A stretch of DNA of 52,384 nucleotides from Acidimicrobiaceae bacterium (GTDB taxonomy: Bacteria > Actinomycetota > Acidimicrobiia > Acidimicrobiales > RAAP-2). Shown one piece after another: positions 1 through 8,877 of this stretch. Made by a program: the position numbers and the translations under genes. The notes beneath the pieces are model-generated. The model did no database searches. It had not been told where the DNA came from and saw nothing but the letters and a program-made list of their open reading frames with translations. Each line of letters starts with the position of its first letter. The stretch's first letter is position 1. The DNA lies in contig CANFJV010000004.1 in NCBI GenBank assembly GCA_947447225.1, forward strand, positions 1 through 52,384, written 5' to 3'.

Positions 1-1248
1 ACCACCATTTCGGGCTTTGCATTCACGCCAGTTGAGGCGCTCCTTGTCCTCGGAGTCATCTGCTCTCGATTTGGTCCACAGTCGCTGACGCGTCGTCGGC
101 CCACCATGTTGATGACCATTGGTGTGATTTTTGGCCTAACCCTTCTCGGACCACTTGTGCGAAGTAAGCAGCCAATGAATATGTTCGTGCTGGCTGCGGT
201 GGTATTTGCGATGGCATACCTAGTCGCGCTTTCGGCTCGAGAGCCACGTGGTCGCCAGGTGGTCATGATGAGTGTTGTTGCATCGTGTGCCATCCAAGGT
301 GGCCTTGGAATTTGGGAATTTCTGAGTCACCACAAACTCAGCCTCTACTCGTCTGGTGGCTCCTCACAATATGACGGGAGTTACTTTTTTCAATTTCAAG
401 GACTCTTTCGCGTCAGCGCGGCATTCCCAAATCCGATTGCGATGGGGAACGTCCTTGCGATGTCTATTCCAATCCTCATTGTGCTGGTTGCGACAATGAA
501 GGGGACAAAGCAACAGGCAGTGCTCTTCATTGCCGGTCTCCTCATCATCTTCGGAGCCGTTGCAACCCTGTCGCGATCAAGTTGGCTTGCCATTGGTGCA
601 GGCGTGCTCATTATGTTCTTTGCCCTTGGAGATAAGCGCGTGATGAAGCCAATCGCTGGACTCTCGCTGATGATTGTTCTTGGAATTACCGTTGGTCAGA
701 ATTTCGCTGGCCCTGCGCTCCTTGCTCGCGCAAACACGATCTTCGGCGGCTCAACGGCGGCAACGGGAACTTCGATTGGAGACTTCACTCGACAAGTGGT
801 GCAAGGCGGCGCACTTGGGCTTTTCCGTGCGCATCCGCTAACGGGCGTAGGACTTGGAAACATTGCCCCCTATCTTGGTGGAACTTCTGTGAGAGATGGT
901 CAAAACGCGCAGAATTACCTCTATCAAATTCTGGCCGAAGCAGGTCTTTTTGCTGGCCTCGCCCTCGTTGGACTCATGGTCTCATTAGCTTGGGTTGCGT
1001 TAAGGGCATACATTCCCTATCGCAATATTGCCGCGATGCTGCTCGCAGAAATTGGGGTCATAGTGGTCGTGTGCTCCACCGATGCGAACTTTCGCTCAGC
1101 CCAAGTTGCAGTCTTTGCTGCAATTATTTTTGGACTCGGCGCCTCGCTTGGCACTTCCGGAGAAGTTCGGCGTGCTCATAATCGAGCACTTGCGACAACC
1201 ACGTTGCCGCGAGATCTCGAACCTGCTCAAGTGGGAGCTCGTTCGTGA
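1..1248 (+). CDS. O-antigen ligase/polymerase-like membrane protein (5' partial)
   Basis: The frame is open from the first base of the window to the stop at 1246-1248, so the gene starts upstream; an internal ATG at 106 is not a credible start. The visible 415 residues form about ten hydrophobic segments. Two stretches are typical of the Wzy_C/O-antigen ligase family: a loop around codons 136-158 with a Phe-Pro-Asn-Pro core after an aromatic-rich external segment, and a His-Pro-Leu-Thr-Gly-Val-Gly-Leu-Gly-Asn motif around nt 832-865. Such proteins polymerise or transfer lipid-linked glycans at the outer face of the membrane. The stop overlaps the GTG start of the flippase gene by 4 bp, which fits a polysaccharide operon. 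Polymerase versus ligase cannot be decided from the sequence. Confidence 0.85.
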   Translation, partial: TTISGFAFTPVEALLVLGVICSRFGPQSLTRRRPTMLMTIGVIFGLTLLGPLVRSKQPMNMFVLAAVVFAMAYLVALSAREPRGRQVVMMSVVASCAIQGGLGIWEFLSHHKLSLYSSGGSSQYDGSYFFQFQGLFRVSAAFPNPIAMGNVLAMSIPILIVLVATMKGTKQQAVLFIAGLLIIFGAVATLSRSSWLAIGAGVLIMFFALGDKRVMKPIAGLSLMIVLGITVGQNFAGPALLARANTIFGGSTAATGTSIGDFTRQVVQGGALGLFRAHPLTGVGLGNIAPYLGGTSVRDGQNAQNYLYQILAEAGLFAGLALVGLMVSLAWVALRAYIPYRNIAAMLLAEIGVIVVVCSTDANFRSAQVAVFAAIIFGLGASLGTSGEVRRAHNRALATTTLPRDLEPAQVGARS

Positions 1249-2795
1249 CGAAGAACGAAGATGACCACGGCGATGCTCAGGAAAAGGGTGTGCCTTCCTC
1301 AACGCCAGATGCCAAATCGATAGATCCTGACCTTGCGTTGAACCTGGCGGGGGCGACAGGGGTCGGCGAATCTTCAACTTCTCGCTCGATTGCGCAATCG
1401 TCGCTCTATTTGGTTATTCGACGGTTTGGCATCCTCGCGATGTCATTTTTTTCGACGATTGTGATCACCAGGAAGCTTGGTCCAGGTGATTATGGAGATC
1501 TTCAATCAGCACTCGCAACCTGGGGTCTGCTCCTTTCGATCTGCGATTTTGGTATTTCCATGGCGCTTGTCCGAGAGATGGCGCAAAACCCCAAGAATCA
1601 CTCTTCGCTCCTCCGGGCAAGTTTCTTCGTGCAAGGCGTATGGTCCATTGCCATTGCCATTGCGATGGTCGGAATCGCGCTGCTGACGTCATCAGGATTT
1701 TCGCAACACGCGCAAATCCTTCTCATCCTTGCTCCAAGTGTGCTCTTCTCGGCACTCTCTTCGGGGAAGACCTTGTTTCGCGTTCGTTATCAAATGGGTT
1801 ATGCCGTCATGGTTGATTTGGTGACGACCTCAATACAAGTGCTCTTGAGCATTGCCGTTGCGCTCCTTGGGTATGGGGCGGTCGGTGTTGCGGTGGTCAT
1901 TTCAGTTACCTCCATCGTGAATTCAGGGTGGATTGGCTGGGCGGCACATCGAAGGTCAAAGGCACTTGACCAGCAAAGTTGGCGGGCTTCTGCGAGGAAA
2001 TTGGTGCGTGCGGCGCTTCCCCTTGGCTCAATGTCGATGCTATCGGGGGCGTATTTGACGATCGATCTGGTCATCTTGGGATTTATCGGCGCAAGTGGGT
2101 CGGTTGGAAATTACGCCGCTGCAGTCAAGGTGGTGTCGTTGGCAAGCACGTTGCCCGGACTTCTCGTGAGTGCAGCTGTTCCAGGATTCTCAGAAAATGC
2201 AGCGAATGAAGAAGTTTCTGGACAACTCATGAGTCGCCTTCTGCATTGGATGGTGGCGTTTGCACTCCCAATATTTATTGCCATTGTGCTGTTTGCCAAA
2301 CCGATCACGTTGGTGATTTTTGGTCGTGGTTTTCTCAATGCAACCACGCTCATCTCGGTGCTCGCCATTGCCGGACTTGTCGGAACCATCAGTCAACTGT
2401 TCAGTGTCATGTTGGTCGCAGCTGCGAAAATGCGGCCGTTGATTGTGCAGAACACCATCGCCACGGTGTTCAACGTCTCATTCAATATTGCCCTGATTCC
2501 GGTTTTCGGGGCGCTTGCGTGTGCGTGGTTAACCGTCGCAACCGAGTGCATTGTCTGTCTTGGCTCAGCATGGACCTTGTTTCACACCATGCGCTTCAGG
2601 TTCCCCGTCGCAGCTGCGAGGACGGCATTCATCGTTGTGGTTGTTAGTACTGCATCTGGAGCACTGTTGCTGATGGTCAATACGACACTGTCCATCATTG
2701 TGTACTCCCTGGTTCTTTTGGCTGGGCTGGTGGTCACGGGGAGCTGGCCAGTTGAGTTTCATCCAAAGAAATTCCTGAAAGTTCGAGCAACATGA
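1245..2795 (+). CDS. Wzx-like polysaccharide flippase (MATE/MVF superfamily)
   Basis: 516 residues from a GTG that overlaps the previous stop (GTGA). A hydrophilic N-terminal tail of about 45 residues precedes some 12-14 membrane helices. The first helix pair contains the pattern common in RfbX/MurJ-like transporters: Ser-Leu-Tyr-Leu-Val-Ile-Arg-Arg-Phe-Gly, then Leu-Gly-Pro-Gly-Asp-Tyr-Gly. The family flips undecaprenyl-linked oligosaccharides to the outer leaflet. It sits directly between the polymerase/ligase-like gene and two glycosyltransferases, which supports a role in surface glycan export. The substrate is unknown. Confidence 0.88.
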   Translation: MTKNEDDHGDAQEKGVPSSTPDAKSIDPDLALNLAGATGVGESSTSRSIAQSSLYLVIRRFGILAMSFFSTIVITRKLGPGDYGDLQSALATWGLLLSICDFGISMALVREMAQNPKNHSSLLRASFFVQGVWSIAIAIAMVGIALLTSSGFSQHAQILLILAPSVLFSALSSGKTLFRVRYQMGYAVMVDLVTTSIQVLLSIAVALLGYGAVGVAVVISVTSIVNSGWIGWAAHRRSKALDQQSWRASARKLVRAALPLGSMSMLSGAYLTIDLVILGFIGASGSVGNYAAAVKVVSLASTLPGLLVSAAVPGFSENAANEEVSGQLMSRLLHWMVAFALPIFIAIVLFAKPITLVIFGRGFLNATTLISVLAIAGLVGTISQLFSVMLVAAAKMRPLIVQNTIATVFNVSFNIALIPVFGALACAWLTVATECIVCLGSAWTLFHTMRFRFPVAAARTAFIVVVVSTASGALLLMVNTTLSIIVYSLVLLAGLVVTGSWPVEFHPKKFLKVRAT

Positions 2796-3889
2796 GAATT
2801 GCGATGGTCGTCACGGCGCAAACTCGTGGCGGCGTGTACACCAATGTCAAAGAGCTCGTTGGTGGACTCACCCAAGTCGGTGACGACGTTGTGCTTTTTG
2901 TCGACGAAGTGTTGAGGGATGATTTTCGAAACGATTTGCGCGATTTGGCCAACGTGGAGATCCACGGACTCGATCAAGCGGCGCGTGAGCACTGTGATGT
3001 TTGGCATCTACATCTGCACGATTCATTCAACCGTCGCGCACTGCAGTTGCAGTTGAAGCGAGTGCTTTTCAAAGGGAGACGGTCGATTCTCATAGATGAG
3101 CATCTTCCACGAACGCCTCGATCTGATTCGGCCCTCGACTATGAGCCTGATACGCCACCAGGAAGCAAGAAGCCCTTTGCGAAACAACTGAAGGGGATCA
3201 TCAAGCGTCTGCAATACCTCCTTTCAGGTTCAGTGGTGGTGCATTCGAAGGCATCGGCAGATTTCCTATCTGCTCGGTATGGGACCAACGTGCACCGAAT
3301 GATTCTTGTTCCCCTTGGCGTCCCTGCAACACCTGAATTGGAGCCGAAAGCTGCTTCTTCGACACTTCAGATTTTGCTCCTCGCGGTGGTGTGTTTTCGA
3401 AAGGGGCACGATCTTCTCATTGAAGCAACGAGATTTGCTACGAAAAGGTGGGAAGTGACCTTCGTTGGTGGTGGTTCTCAGCTTGACGCCTTCAAGGAGC
3501 TCGCAAAAGCACGCGGGCAACAACCGATTGTTTTCTTGGGCCAAGCAAACGAGCCGGGCGATGCGATTGCAGCTTGTGATGTGCTCTGCGTGCCATCGAG
3601 ATCAGATGCTTCATCGATCTCTGCGCTCGAAGCAATGATGGCAGGTAAGCCGGTTGTTGTTTCACGAGCCGATGGTGTGCCAGAGCTCGTTCACGATGGC
3701 GTGACGGGACTTGTTGTTGATGCTGAAGACCCACGAGCCTTGGCGGAGGCATTAGACAAAATGGCAGAGGAGACCTTTCGATTGCAGATGGGTAAGGAAG
3801 CTCGAAAGGTCATGCTGGCCACTCGTACGACCGGTCACATGATTCGCGCAACACGTGATGCCTACAAGGCGATGATGTTCAATGGCTGA
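2792..3889 (+). CDS. Glycosyltransferase, GT4 family (group 1)
   Basis: 365 residues, starting at an ATG that overlaps the flippase stop (ATGA). The N-terminal half has a GT-B acceptor-side Rossmann start (MRIAMVV, then a Gly-Gly-Val loop). The C-terminal half has the GT4 donor-site signature Ser-Ile-Ser-Ala-Leu-Glu-Ala-Met-Met-Ala-Gly-Lys-Pro-Val-Val near residues 269-284, containing the EX7E-type glutamates, followed by Asp-Gly-Val-Pro-Glu-Leu-Val. It probably adds one sugar to the lipid-linked glycan made by this operon, at the cytoplasmic face. Donor and acceptor cannot be predicted. Confidence 0.88.
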   Translation: MRIAMVVTAQTRGGVYTNVKELVGGLTQVGDDVVLFVDEVLRDDFRNDLRDLANVEIHGLDQAAREHCDVWHLHLHDSFNRRALQLQLKRVLFKGRRSILIDEHLPRTPRSDSALDYEPDTPPGSKKPFAKQLKGIIKRLQYLLSGSVVVHSKASADFLSARYGTNVHRMILVPLGVPATPELEPKAASSTLQILLLAVVCFRKGHDLLIEATRFATKRWEVTFVGGGSQLDAFKELAKARGQQPIVFLGQANEPGDAIAACDVLCVPSRSDASSISALEAMMAGKPVVVSRADGVPELVHDGVTGLVVDAEDPRALAEALDKMAEETFRLQMGKEARKVMLATRTTGHMIRATRDAYKAMMFNG

Positions 3890-4955
3890 TGGACGCACGC
3901 TGCACGTAACGCCCTTGACCTTCGGAGAAGGAGGCATTTACGGCGGGGGAGAACGCCTGCCCTTTGGCTTGGCAACAGCGATGGCGTCAAAGATTCCAAC
4001 GAGTTTGCTGGGCTTTGGAAAGAAGCATGCACGAGTACGCCATGGCGACCTTGAGATCATCACCGTGCCTATTCGCGGTCGCTATCACCGAAGTGATCTC
4101 AACCCAATCTCAGAGCGCTACGTGGCCGAACTCTGGAAAGCAGATCGCATCCACACGCATCAGTTCGAGACCTTCACGACCACACAGGCATTGCTGATGG
4201 CGAAGATTCGAAAGGTCGAGGTCTTCACTACCGACCATGGAGCCTTGGTTCACAATCTTCGAAGGCGTCTGGGCGTAGAAAAGTACTTAACCAAACATCT
4301 TGCGGTCTCGCAATTCTCTGCCGATCTTCACCCATCCCTTGCCGATCGTTCACCCGTGATCTATGCCGGTGTTGATACGGACCGCTTTACGCCAGGCCAA
4401 CTCCCAAGAGAGAACAAAGTGGTGTTTCTCGGTCGCATGCTTCCGCACAAAGGCATTGATGTCCTCATTCAAGCCATGCCGGCCAACGTGCCACTTCATG
4501 TTTACGGCCGAGCCTATGACGCTACGTATTTTGATCGTTTGAAGAACTTGGCCGCTGACAAGACGGTGATTTTTCATTCTTCCGCTTCGGATGAAGACGT
4601 CCTTTACGCACTTCAAACTGCGGCAATTTCCGTCCTGCCGACCTTGGCGGGTGACACAAATCTCGTTCCACCACCTCGAACAGAGTTATTTGGCCTCGCG
4701 CTCGTTGAAGCGATGGCCTGCGGCACGCCGGTGATTGCAACACGAGTTGGAGGGATGCCAGAAGTTGTGGCCAATGGAGAAGCTGGCGTTCTCGTGGGGT
4801 CCGGTTCTGTCGCGGAGCTGAGCGAGGCGCTTAGCCGGTTGCTTAGCGACCATGCACTTCGAGCATCACTTGGTGATGCTGGTCTTCAGCGTGTCCGCTC
4901 GATGTTCACCTGGGATGCCGTCGCGGACAGATGCCTTGTGGAGTATGGGCTGTAA
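3882..4955 (+). CDS. Glycosyltransferase, GT4 family (group 1)
   Basis: 357 residues; the ATG lies 8 bp inside the upstream glycosyltransferase, indicating translational coupling. A Gly-Gly-Ile-Tyr-Gly-Gly-Gly-Glu-Arg acceptor-side loop occurs near residues 17-25. The C-terminal donor motif Glu-Leu-Phe-Gly-Leu-Ala-Leu-Val-Glu-Ala-Met-Ala-Cys-Gly-Thr-Pro-Val-Ile is clear, with the two EX7E glutamates, followed by Gly-Gly-Met-Pro-Glu-Val-Val. It is the last gene of the polysaccharide operon in this window. Sugar specificity is unknown. Confidence 0.88.
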   Translation: MADGRTLHVTPLTFGEGGIYGGGERLPFGLATAMASKIPTSLLGFGKKHARVRHGDLEIITVPIRGRYHRSDLNPISERYVAELWKADRIHTHQFETFTTTQALLMAKIRKVEVFTTDHGALVHNLRRRLGVEKYLTKHLAVSQFSADLHPSLADRSPVIYAGVDTDRFTPGQLPRENKVVFLGRMLPHKGIDVLIQAMPANVPLHVYGRAYDATYFDRLKNLAADKTVIFHSSASDEDVLYALQTAAISVLPTLAGDTNLVPPPRTELFGLALVEAMACGTPVIATRVGGMPEVVANGEAGVLVGSGSVAELSEALSRLLSDHALRASLGDAGLQRVRSMFTWDAVADRCLVEYGL

Positions 4956-5030
4956 GTAGCTGATCAGATCGTTGTTGAACAACGCCGGCGAGGTGCGGAG
5001 CGCACTTGTTGGTGATTCGATGTTCTCTGT

Positions 5031-5195
5031 CTAGTAGTTGAGGGTCAAGCCTCTGGCCCCGAACTTGATCATTCGAATTGGTCGGCAGGGTTTCGTGTCA
5101 TCAGCGTTCTTGAGGGTGCGACCGTTGTTGCAACTGATGTAGCCACCTCTCCCGACCGCGCCGTTGTGTCCTGAAAAGTGGCTATGAACTCCAAA
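5031..5195 (-). pseudogene. Possible 3' remnant of a gene, about 50 codons
   Basis: Read on the minus strand, the frame ending in TAG at 5031-5033 has normal-looking coding composition: G/C-rich third positions, Cys, Gly and Asn scattered, and a tail ending Phe-Gly-Ala-Arg-Gly-Leu-Thr-Leu-Asn-Tyr. It contains a Cys-Asn-Asn-Gly-Arg-Thr-Leu motif and a second Cys 13 residues on, loosely like the C-terminal ends of minor prepilins. Upstream (above about 5195) the frame runs antisense into the propeller gene and stops looking like protein, so only a C-terminal stub would remain. It has no start codon or promoter. It could also be chance. Confidence 0.25.
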
Positions 5196-5225
5196 ATATT
5201 CGGATTCTTTGAAATTTGAAGGCGC

Positions 5226-5231
5226 TAATCT
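5226..5231 (+). promoter_or_regulatory. -10 element TAATCT, leaderless-type, for the propeller gene
   Basis: TAATCT ends 7 nt before the ATG at 5239, so transcription should begin at or next to the A of the start codon. This supports ATG 5239 over the TTG at 5209. No good -35 box is seen. Confidence 0.45.
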
Positions 5232-5238
5232 CCACAAC

Positions 5239-8200
5239 ATGGTTGCGAATCGACCGCGAAAAACTGGCGTAGGTTTCCTCGTTTTCTCTCTGGCTGCCAG
5301 CGCACTTTCGCTGGTCTCTGTTGTTGCGATCGATGGTCTTGCTGGGGCTGACGCACTGCAAAACAATGGATCCACGAGTCGAAATGCGTGGTATCAAACC
5401 GAGACGGCACTCACTCAGGCATCGGTCACGTCAGGGTTGTTCGGCCAGCGGTTTGCCACGCATCTCGAAGGATCGATTATGGGCCAACCCGTTGTCGTGA
5501 ATGGGACGTTGGTGGTAGGCACGGAAGAGGACCGTATCTACGGACTCAATCCGCTCACCGGTGCGGTGAAGTGGTCTCGAGTGATTGGTACGCCAATCCA
5601 ACAAGCGGCACAACAAGGGTGCGGCGACCTCCAAGTCGCGGGGATTACTGCGAGCCCAGTTGCTGATGGGGTCTCAGGAGCGGTCTATTTCTTGGCAAAG
5701 ACCTATTCCAATGAAGTTGCCTCGGGCATGGTGTTCAAGTTGCACAAAGTTGAGGCGGCAACAGGGAAGGAATTCGAAAATTTCCCTGTCACCTACGGCG
5801 GGGTTGCCGACAATGACCCAAATGCTGACTTCGACGCAGAGTGGCAAACCCAACGCACTGGCCTTCTCCTCGATCAAGGCGTGATTTACGCAGGTTTTGC
5901 GTCAGTGTGTGATCATGGCGACTTCAAAGGTTGGGTCTTTGGCACCGATGGTTCAACTGGGGAGCACACCGCCCGGTTCGTCACGGATGCTGGTACGGCA
6001 TCTGGTGGTGGCGTGTGGCAGTCAGGAGTAGGAATTGCTTCAGACGGTCCGGGGCAGCTTCTACTCACCACCGGTAATGGCACGACGCCAAAACTTGGAA
6101 CGCCAGGAAACGAGCCTCCAGGAGCACTCGGGCAGTCAGTAGTCCGATTGGTGGTGCAAAGCGACCGAACGCTGAAAGCGACAGATTTCTTTACTCCGGT
6201 AACGGCTGACCAATTAAATGAGGTTGACGGCGACCTCGGTTCTGGTGGGCCTGTTATTTTGCCAAGTTCATTTCATACGACTGGTGCATCTGAGATCTTG
6301 GCCAACGGGAGCAAGGGTGGATACCTGTACTTGCTGAATGGAAAGAATCTCGGCGGCATCGGAACTGGAAAGAACGGCGGCGATGCAACGGTCGCAACGC
6401 TTGGTCCGATTGGCGCGATGTTTGGAAGTCCCGTTGCGTGGTCAGGCGGCGGGGGATACCTTTACACCTCTGCTGTTTTGTCTGGCCTTGAGCAATCGGG
6501 TTCTGGACCATCGCTCGCTGCGTATAAGTGGGGGGTCACCTCAAGTGGGGATGCTGCGATCACCCTTGCTGGTTCGGCTCGCGAGCAGCCTGGTTTCGGA
6601 TCGAGTTCTCCCGTGCTTTCTTCCAACGGAACCTCCACGAGCTCGGCCATTCTCTGGCAAATCTGGAAGCCAATGGTTGGTGGTAACGCTGAACTTCGTG
6701 CGTTCAATCCAATTCCCGCAAATGGGCAGCTCCAGCAATTGTGGTCGGCTCCAGTGGGCCCGCTGTCGAAGTTCTTAAATCCGGTCATTGACAGCGGGTC
6801 TGTCTATGTCGGGTCAAATGATGGAACGCTCTTTGGTTTCGGATTGGCGGCAAAGGCACCACTTGTTGCGACATCGTTGACCATTTTGCCGACCCCTGCG
6901 GGAACGGCCAAGACCTCCAATGTGACGATTACCGCGAACAGGCCGGTGACCATTCGATCGCTTTCAAGTTCTTCAACTCGCTTCGTTCTCTCCAAAGTTG
7001 CGCTTCCGAAGGTCCTTGCTGCTGGAGGTTCGCTTACGATTCCAGTGACCTTTAAGCCCACTACTTCTGGGTCAACGTCTGCTTCGCTCGTGGTCGCCAT
7101 GAACGGTGAAGCAAATGTCGCCTTGCCACTGAATTCCTACGGAATCTACGTTGGCCCCCGACTCACTCTGTCCTCACCAATTTTGGCCTTCGGAAATGGA
7201 GGACGCGGTGGGACCCCTCTGACCGCTTCTTTCAGCGTGACCAATGTGGGAAGTGCTTCTGCGCTCATTACGAGCGCAAGCGGTCTGAAGGCTCCATTTG
7301 TTGTCACGTCGGCGCTCGTGGGGAAGACCATTCTTCCTGGCCGCAGTTTGCCGGTCATCGTGAAAATGACACTTGGGACACTTGGACAGTTCACCTCCTC
7401 GCTGGCAATTGCGATCAAGGGTCAAACCATTTCGATGCCACTCGTTGGAAGTGTTGGGCAACCTGCGCTGGTGACGGTTGAGCCGGCGTCAATTGCCTTT
7501 GGAGAAGTTCCCCTTGGCCAATCCGTGGTCAGAACAATCACCTTGACGAACACAGGAAATACCCCGGCGAATTGGTATGCCTCTCGCCCATACTTCTTGG
7601 GATCACAAGGAGCCTTCTTTCTCGTTGGTTCACAGACCTCCTCAACCATTCCTGCACACTCCTCGGTGTCGCTCAAGATTCGGTTTACCCCTGACCCTGA
7701 AGAGCCTGATGACAAGGGCATGCTGCAGTTCAACATTGATGACGGCCTCGTTCCTCGCCAGGTGTGGTTCAGTGGTGCCGTAGGGGCCCCCGTCCACCCT
7801 GTGTTGAATGTCGCCTCGATCAATGTCTATCCAGGCGATTCGACGGCATGGGTTCCGGTTGATATTTCGCCGACACCCATCGACACGGTGACCTTCACCG
7901 TGAAAACGATCGATGGTACGGCAACAGCAGAAAGTGGGGCCTATCAAGCCACATCTGGCATCCAAACAAGTCTCGCTGGCGGGATGCGACGGGCATATAT
8001 CCCAATTCCTGTAGACCCCTCACTTGGAGCCGGAAAGAGTTTCTCGGTCAGTCTGAAGAGCGCAAACGGTGCGGCGCTTGGTAGCGACGGGACGGTCTTC
8101 ATCCGTGGAAGTAGAACCGATGGAGTCGCGTTTGTCACTGCCGACGCGGCTGAATTTGTCGTGAGCCAGGTTGAAGACCAACAAGTGCAAGTCCCAGTCG

Positions 8201-8793
8201 TGGTCGCACCCATCCTCAGCGCTCCAGTGACGTGTCGGGCAACAACCGCAGATGGTTCGGCAACCACTGCAAATGGTGATTACGTCGGCCTTTCCAACCA
8301 ACTCGTGACGATTCCGCCCACTGGAATCGGCTCGGTTTCCATTAAGGTCAAGGCAAAAGCGACGCTTTTCAGTGAACGGAATTTCTCTGTCACCATTTCG
8401 CAGTGCAGCGGAGATGGAGCACTCAGCTTGGTTCGATCGACCGCAACAGTGACCTTGCTCGGCCAACTCAACCGTGCATCATTGGCCGAGTTGCAACTTC
8501 AAAAAGTCGTGATTATTGCGCCAGGTATTGGGAAAACTGGCTACCAAAATGTGGTTGTTCGAAATGTTGGGGGCTCCTCCATCACCTTTCGGGTCACGAC
8601 GCCAATTTCCGACGCACACTTCGGGCTCGGGGCACCACTGACGGCTCCGATCACGATTGCCGCAGGAAGTACCTACACGATGAGACTGAGTTACCGCGCA
8701 ACCTCTACTGCACTCACCCGAGCAAGCTTGGCTGTGCAGGCATCGACCGATGAGTTCCCACAAATCATCAATTTGCTAGGCGAGTCAAACTAG
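5239..8793 (+). CDS. Exported PQQ-type beta-propeller protein with ASH and Calx-beta-like domains
   Basis: 1184 residues. The start ATG 5239 is chosen because a TAATCT box lies 7 nt upstream and because it gives a clean signal sequence: basic MVANRPRKTG, a hydrophobic core to about residue 28, and an Ala-Gly-Ala-Asp-Ala region. Residues about 40-540 carry PQQ/WD-like blade motifs (Tyr-Gly-Leu-Asn-Pro-Leu-Thr-Gly, then Val-Gly-Ser-Asn-Asp-Gly-Thr-Leu). Residues about 540-850 hold three immunoglobulin-like ASPM-SPD-2-Hydin repeats (Ile-Ala-Phe-Gly-Glu-Val-Pro-Leu-Gly, then Leu-Thr-Asn-Thr-Gly). Residues about 850-1080 contain two Calx-beta-like units with Asp-Gly-Thr/Ser-Ala and Asn-Gly-Asp-Tyr. 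A last Ig-like domain ends the protein. There is no LPXTG motif or C-terminal membrane helix, so it is probably secreted or held by surface glycan. The function is unknown; it may be an adhesin or matrix scaffold rather than an enzyme. Confidence 0.8.
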   Translation: MVANRPRKTGVGFLVFSLAASALSLVSVVAIDGLAGADALQNNGSTSRNAWYQTETALTQASVTSGLFGQRFATHLEGSIMGQPVVVNGTLVVGTEEDRIYGLNPLTGAVKWSRVIGTPIQQAAQQGCGDLQVAGITASPVADGVSGAVYFLAKTYSNEVASGMVFKLHKVEAATGKEFENFPVTYGGVADNDPNADFDAEWQTQRTGLLLDQGVIYAGFASVCDHGDFKGWVFGTDGSTGEHTARFVTDAGTASGGGVWQSGVGIASDGPGQLLLTTGNGTTPKLGTPGNEPPGALGQSVVRLVVQSDRTLKATDFFTPVTADQLNEVDGDLGSGGPVILPSSFHTTGASEILANGSKGGYLYLLNGKNLGGIGTGKNGGDATVATLGPIGAMFGSPVAWSGGGGYLYTSAVLSGLEQSGSGPSLAAYKWGVTSSGDAAITLAGSAREQPGFGSSSPVLSSNGTSTSSAILWQIWKPMVGGNAELRAFNPIPANGQLQQLWSAPVGPLSKFLNPVIDSGSVYVGSNDGTLFGFGLAAKAPLVATSLTILPTPAGTAKTSNVTITANRPVTIRSLSSSSTRFVLSKVALPKVLAAGGSLTIPVTFKPTTSGSTSASLVVAMNGEANVALPLNSYGIYVGPRLTLSSPILAFGNGGRGGTPLTASFSVTNVGSASALITSASGLKAPFVVTSALVGKTILPGRSLPVIVKMTLGTLGQFTSSLAIAIKGQTISMPLVGSVGQPALVTVEPASIAFGEVPLGQSVVRTITLTNTGNTPANWYASRPYFLGSQGAFFLVGSQTSSTIPAHSSVSLKIRFTPDPEEPDDKGMLQFNIDDGLVPRQVWFSGAVGAPVHPVLNVASINVYPGDSTAWVPVDISPTPIDTVTFTVKTIDGTATAESGAYQATSGIQTSLAGGMRRAYIPIPVDPSLGAGKSFSVSLKSANGAALGSDGTVFIRGSRTDGVAFVTADAAEFVVSQVEDQQVQVPVVVAPILSAPVTCRATTADGSATTANGDYVGLSNQLVTIPPTGIGSVSIKVKAKATLFSERNFSVTISQCSGDGALSLVRSTATVTLLGQLNRASLAELQLQKVVIIAPGIGKTGYQNVVVRNVGGSSITFRVTTPISDAHFGLGAPLTAPITIAAGSTYTMRLSYRATSTALTRASLAVQASTDEFPQIINLLGESN

Positions 8794-8848
8794 GCAGCGA
8801 GAAGATGCTGTGGAGCGTTCGATGCACCGGGCCGAAGAGCAGCAATGA

Positions 8849-8870
8849 ACCGACTTTGGCCGGTATTTTC
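8849..8870 (+). terminator. Terminator-like hairpin with T-rich tail
   Basis: ACCGAC and GCCGGT form a 6-bp stem with one mismatch around a TTTG loop, followed by ATTTTC. It lies in the 84-bp gap between the propeller gene and the convergent acyltransferase gene. Confidence 0.35.
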
Positions 8871-8877
8871 TGCGCAG

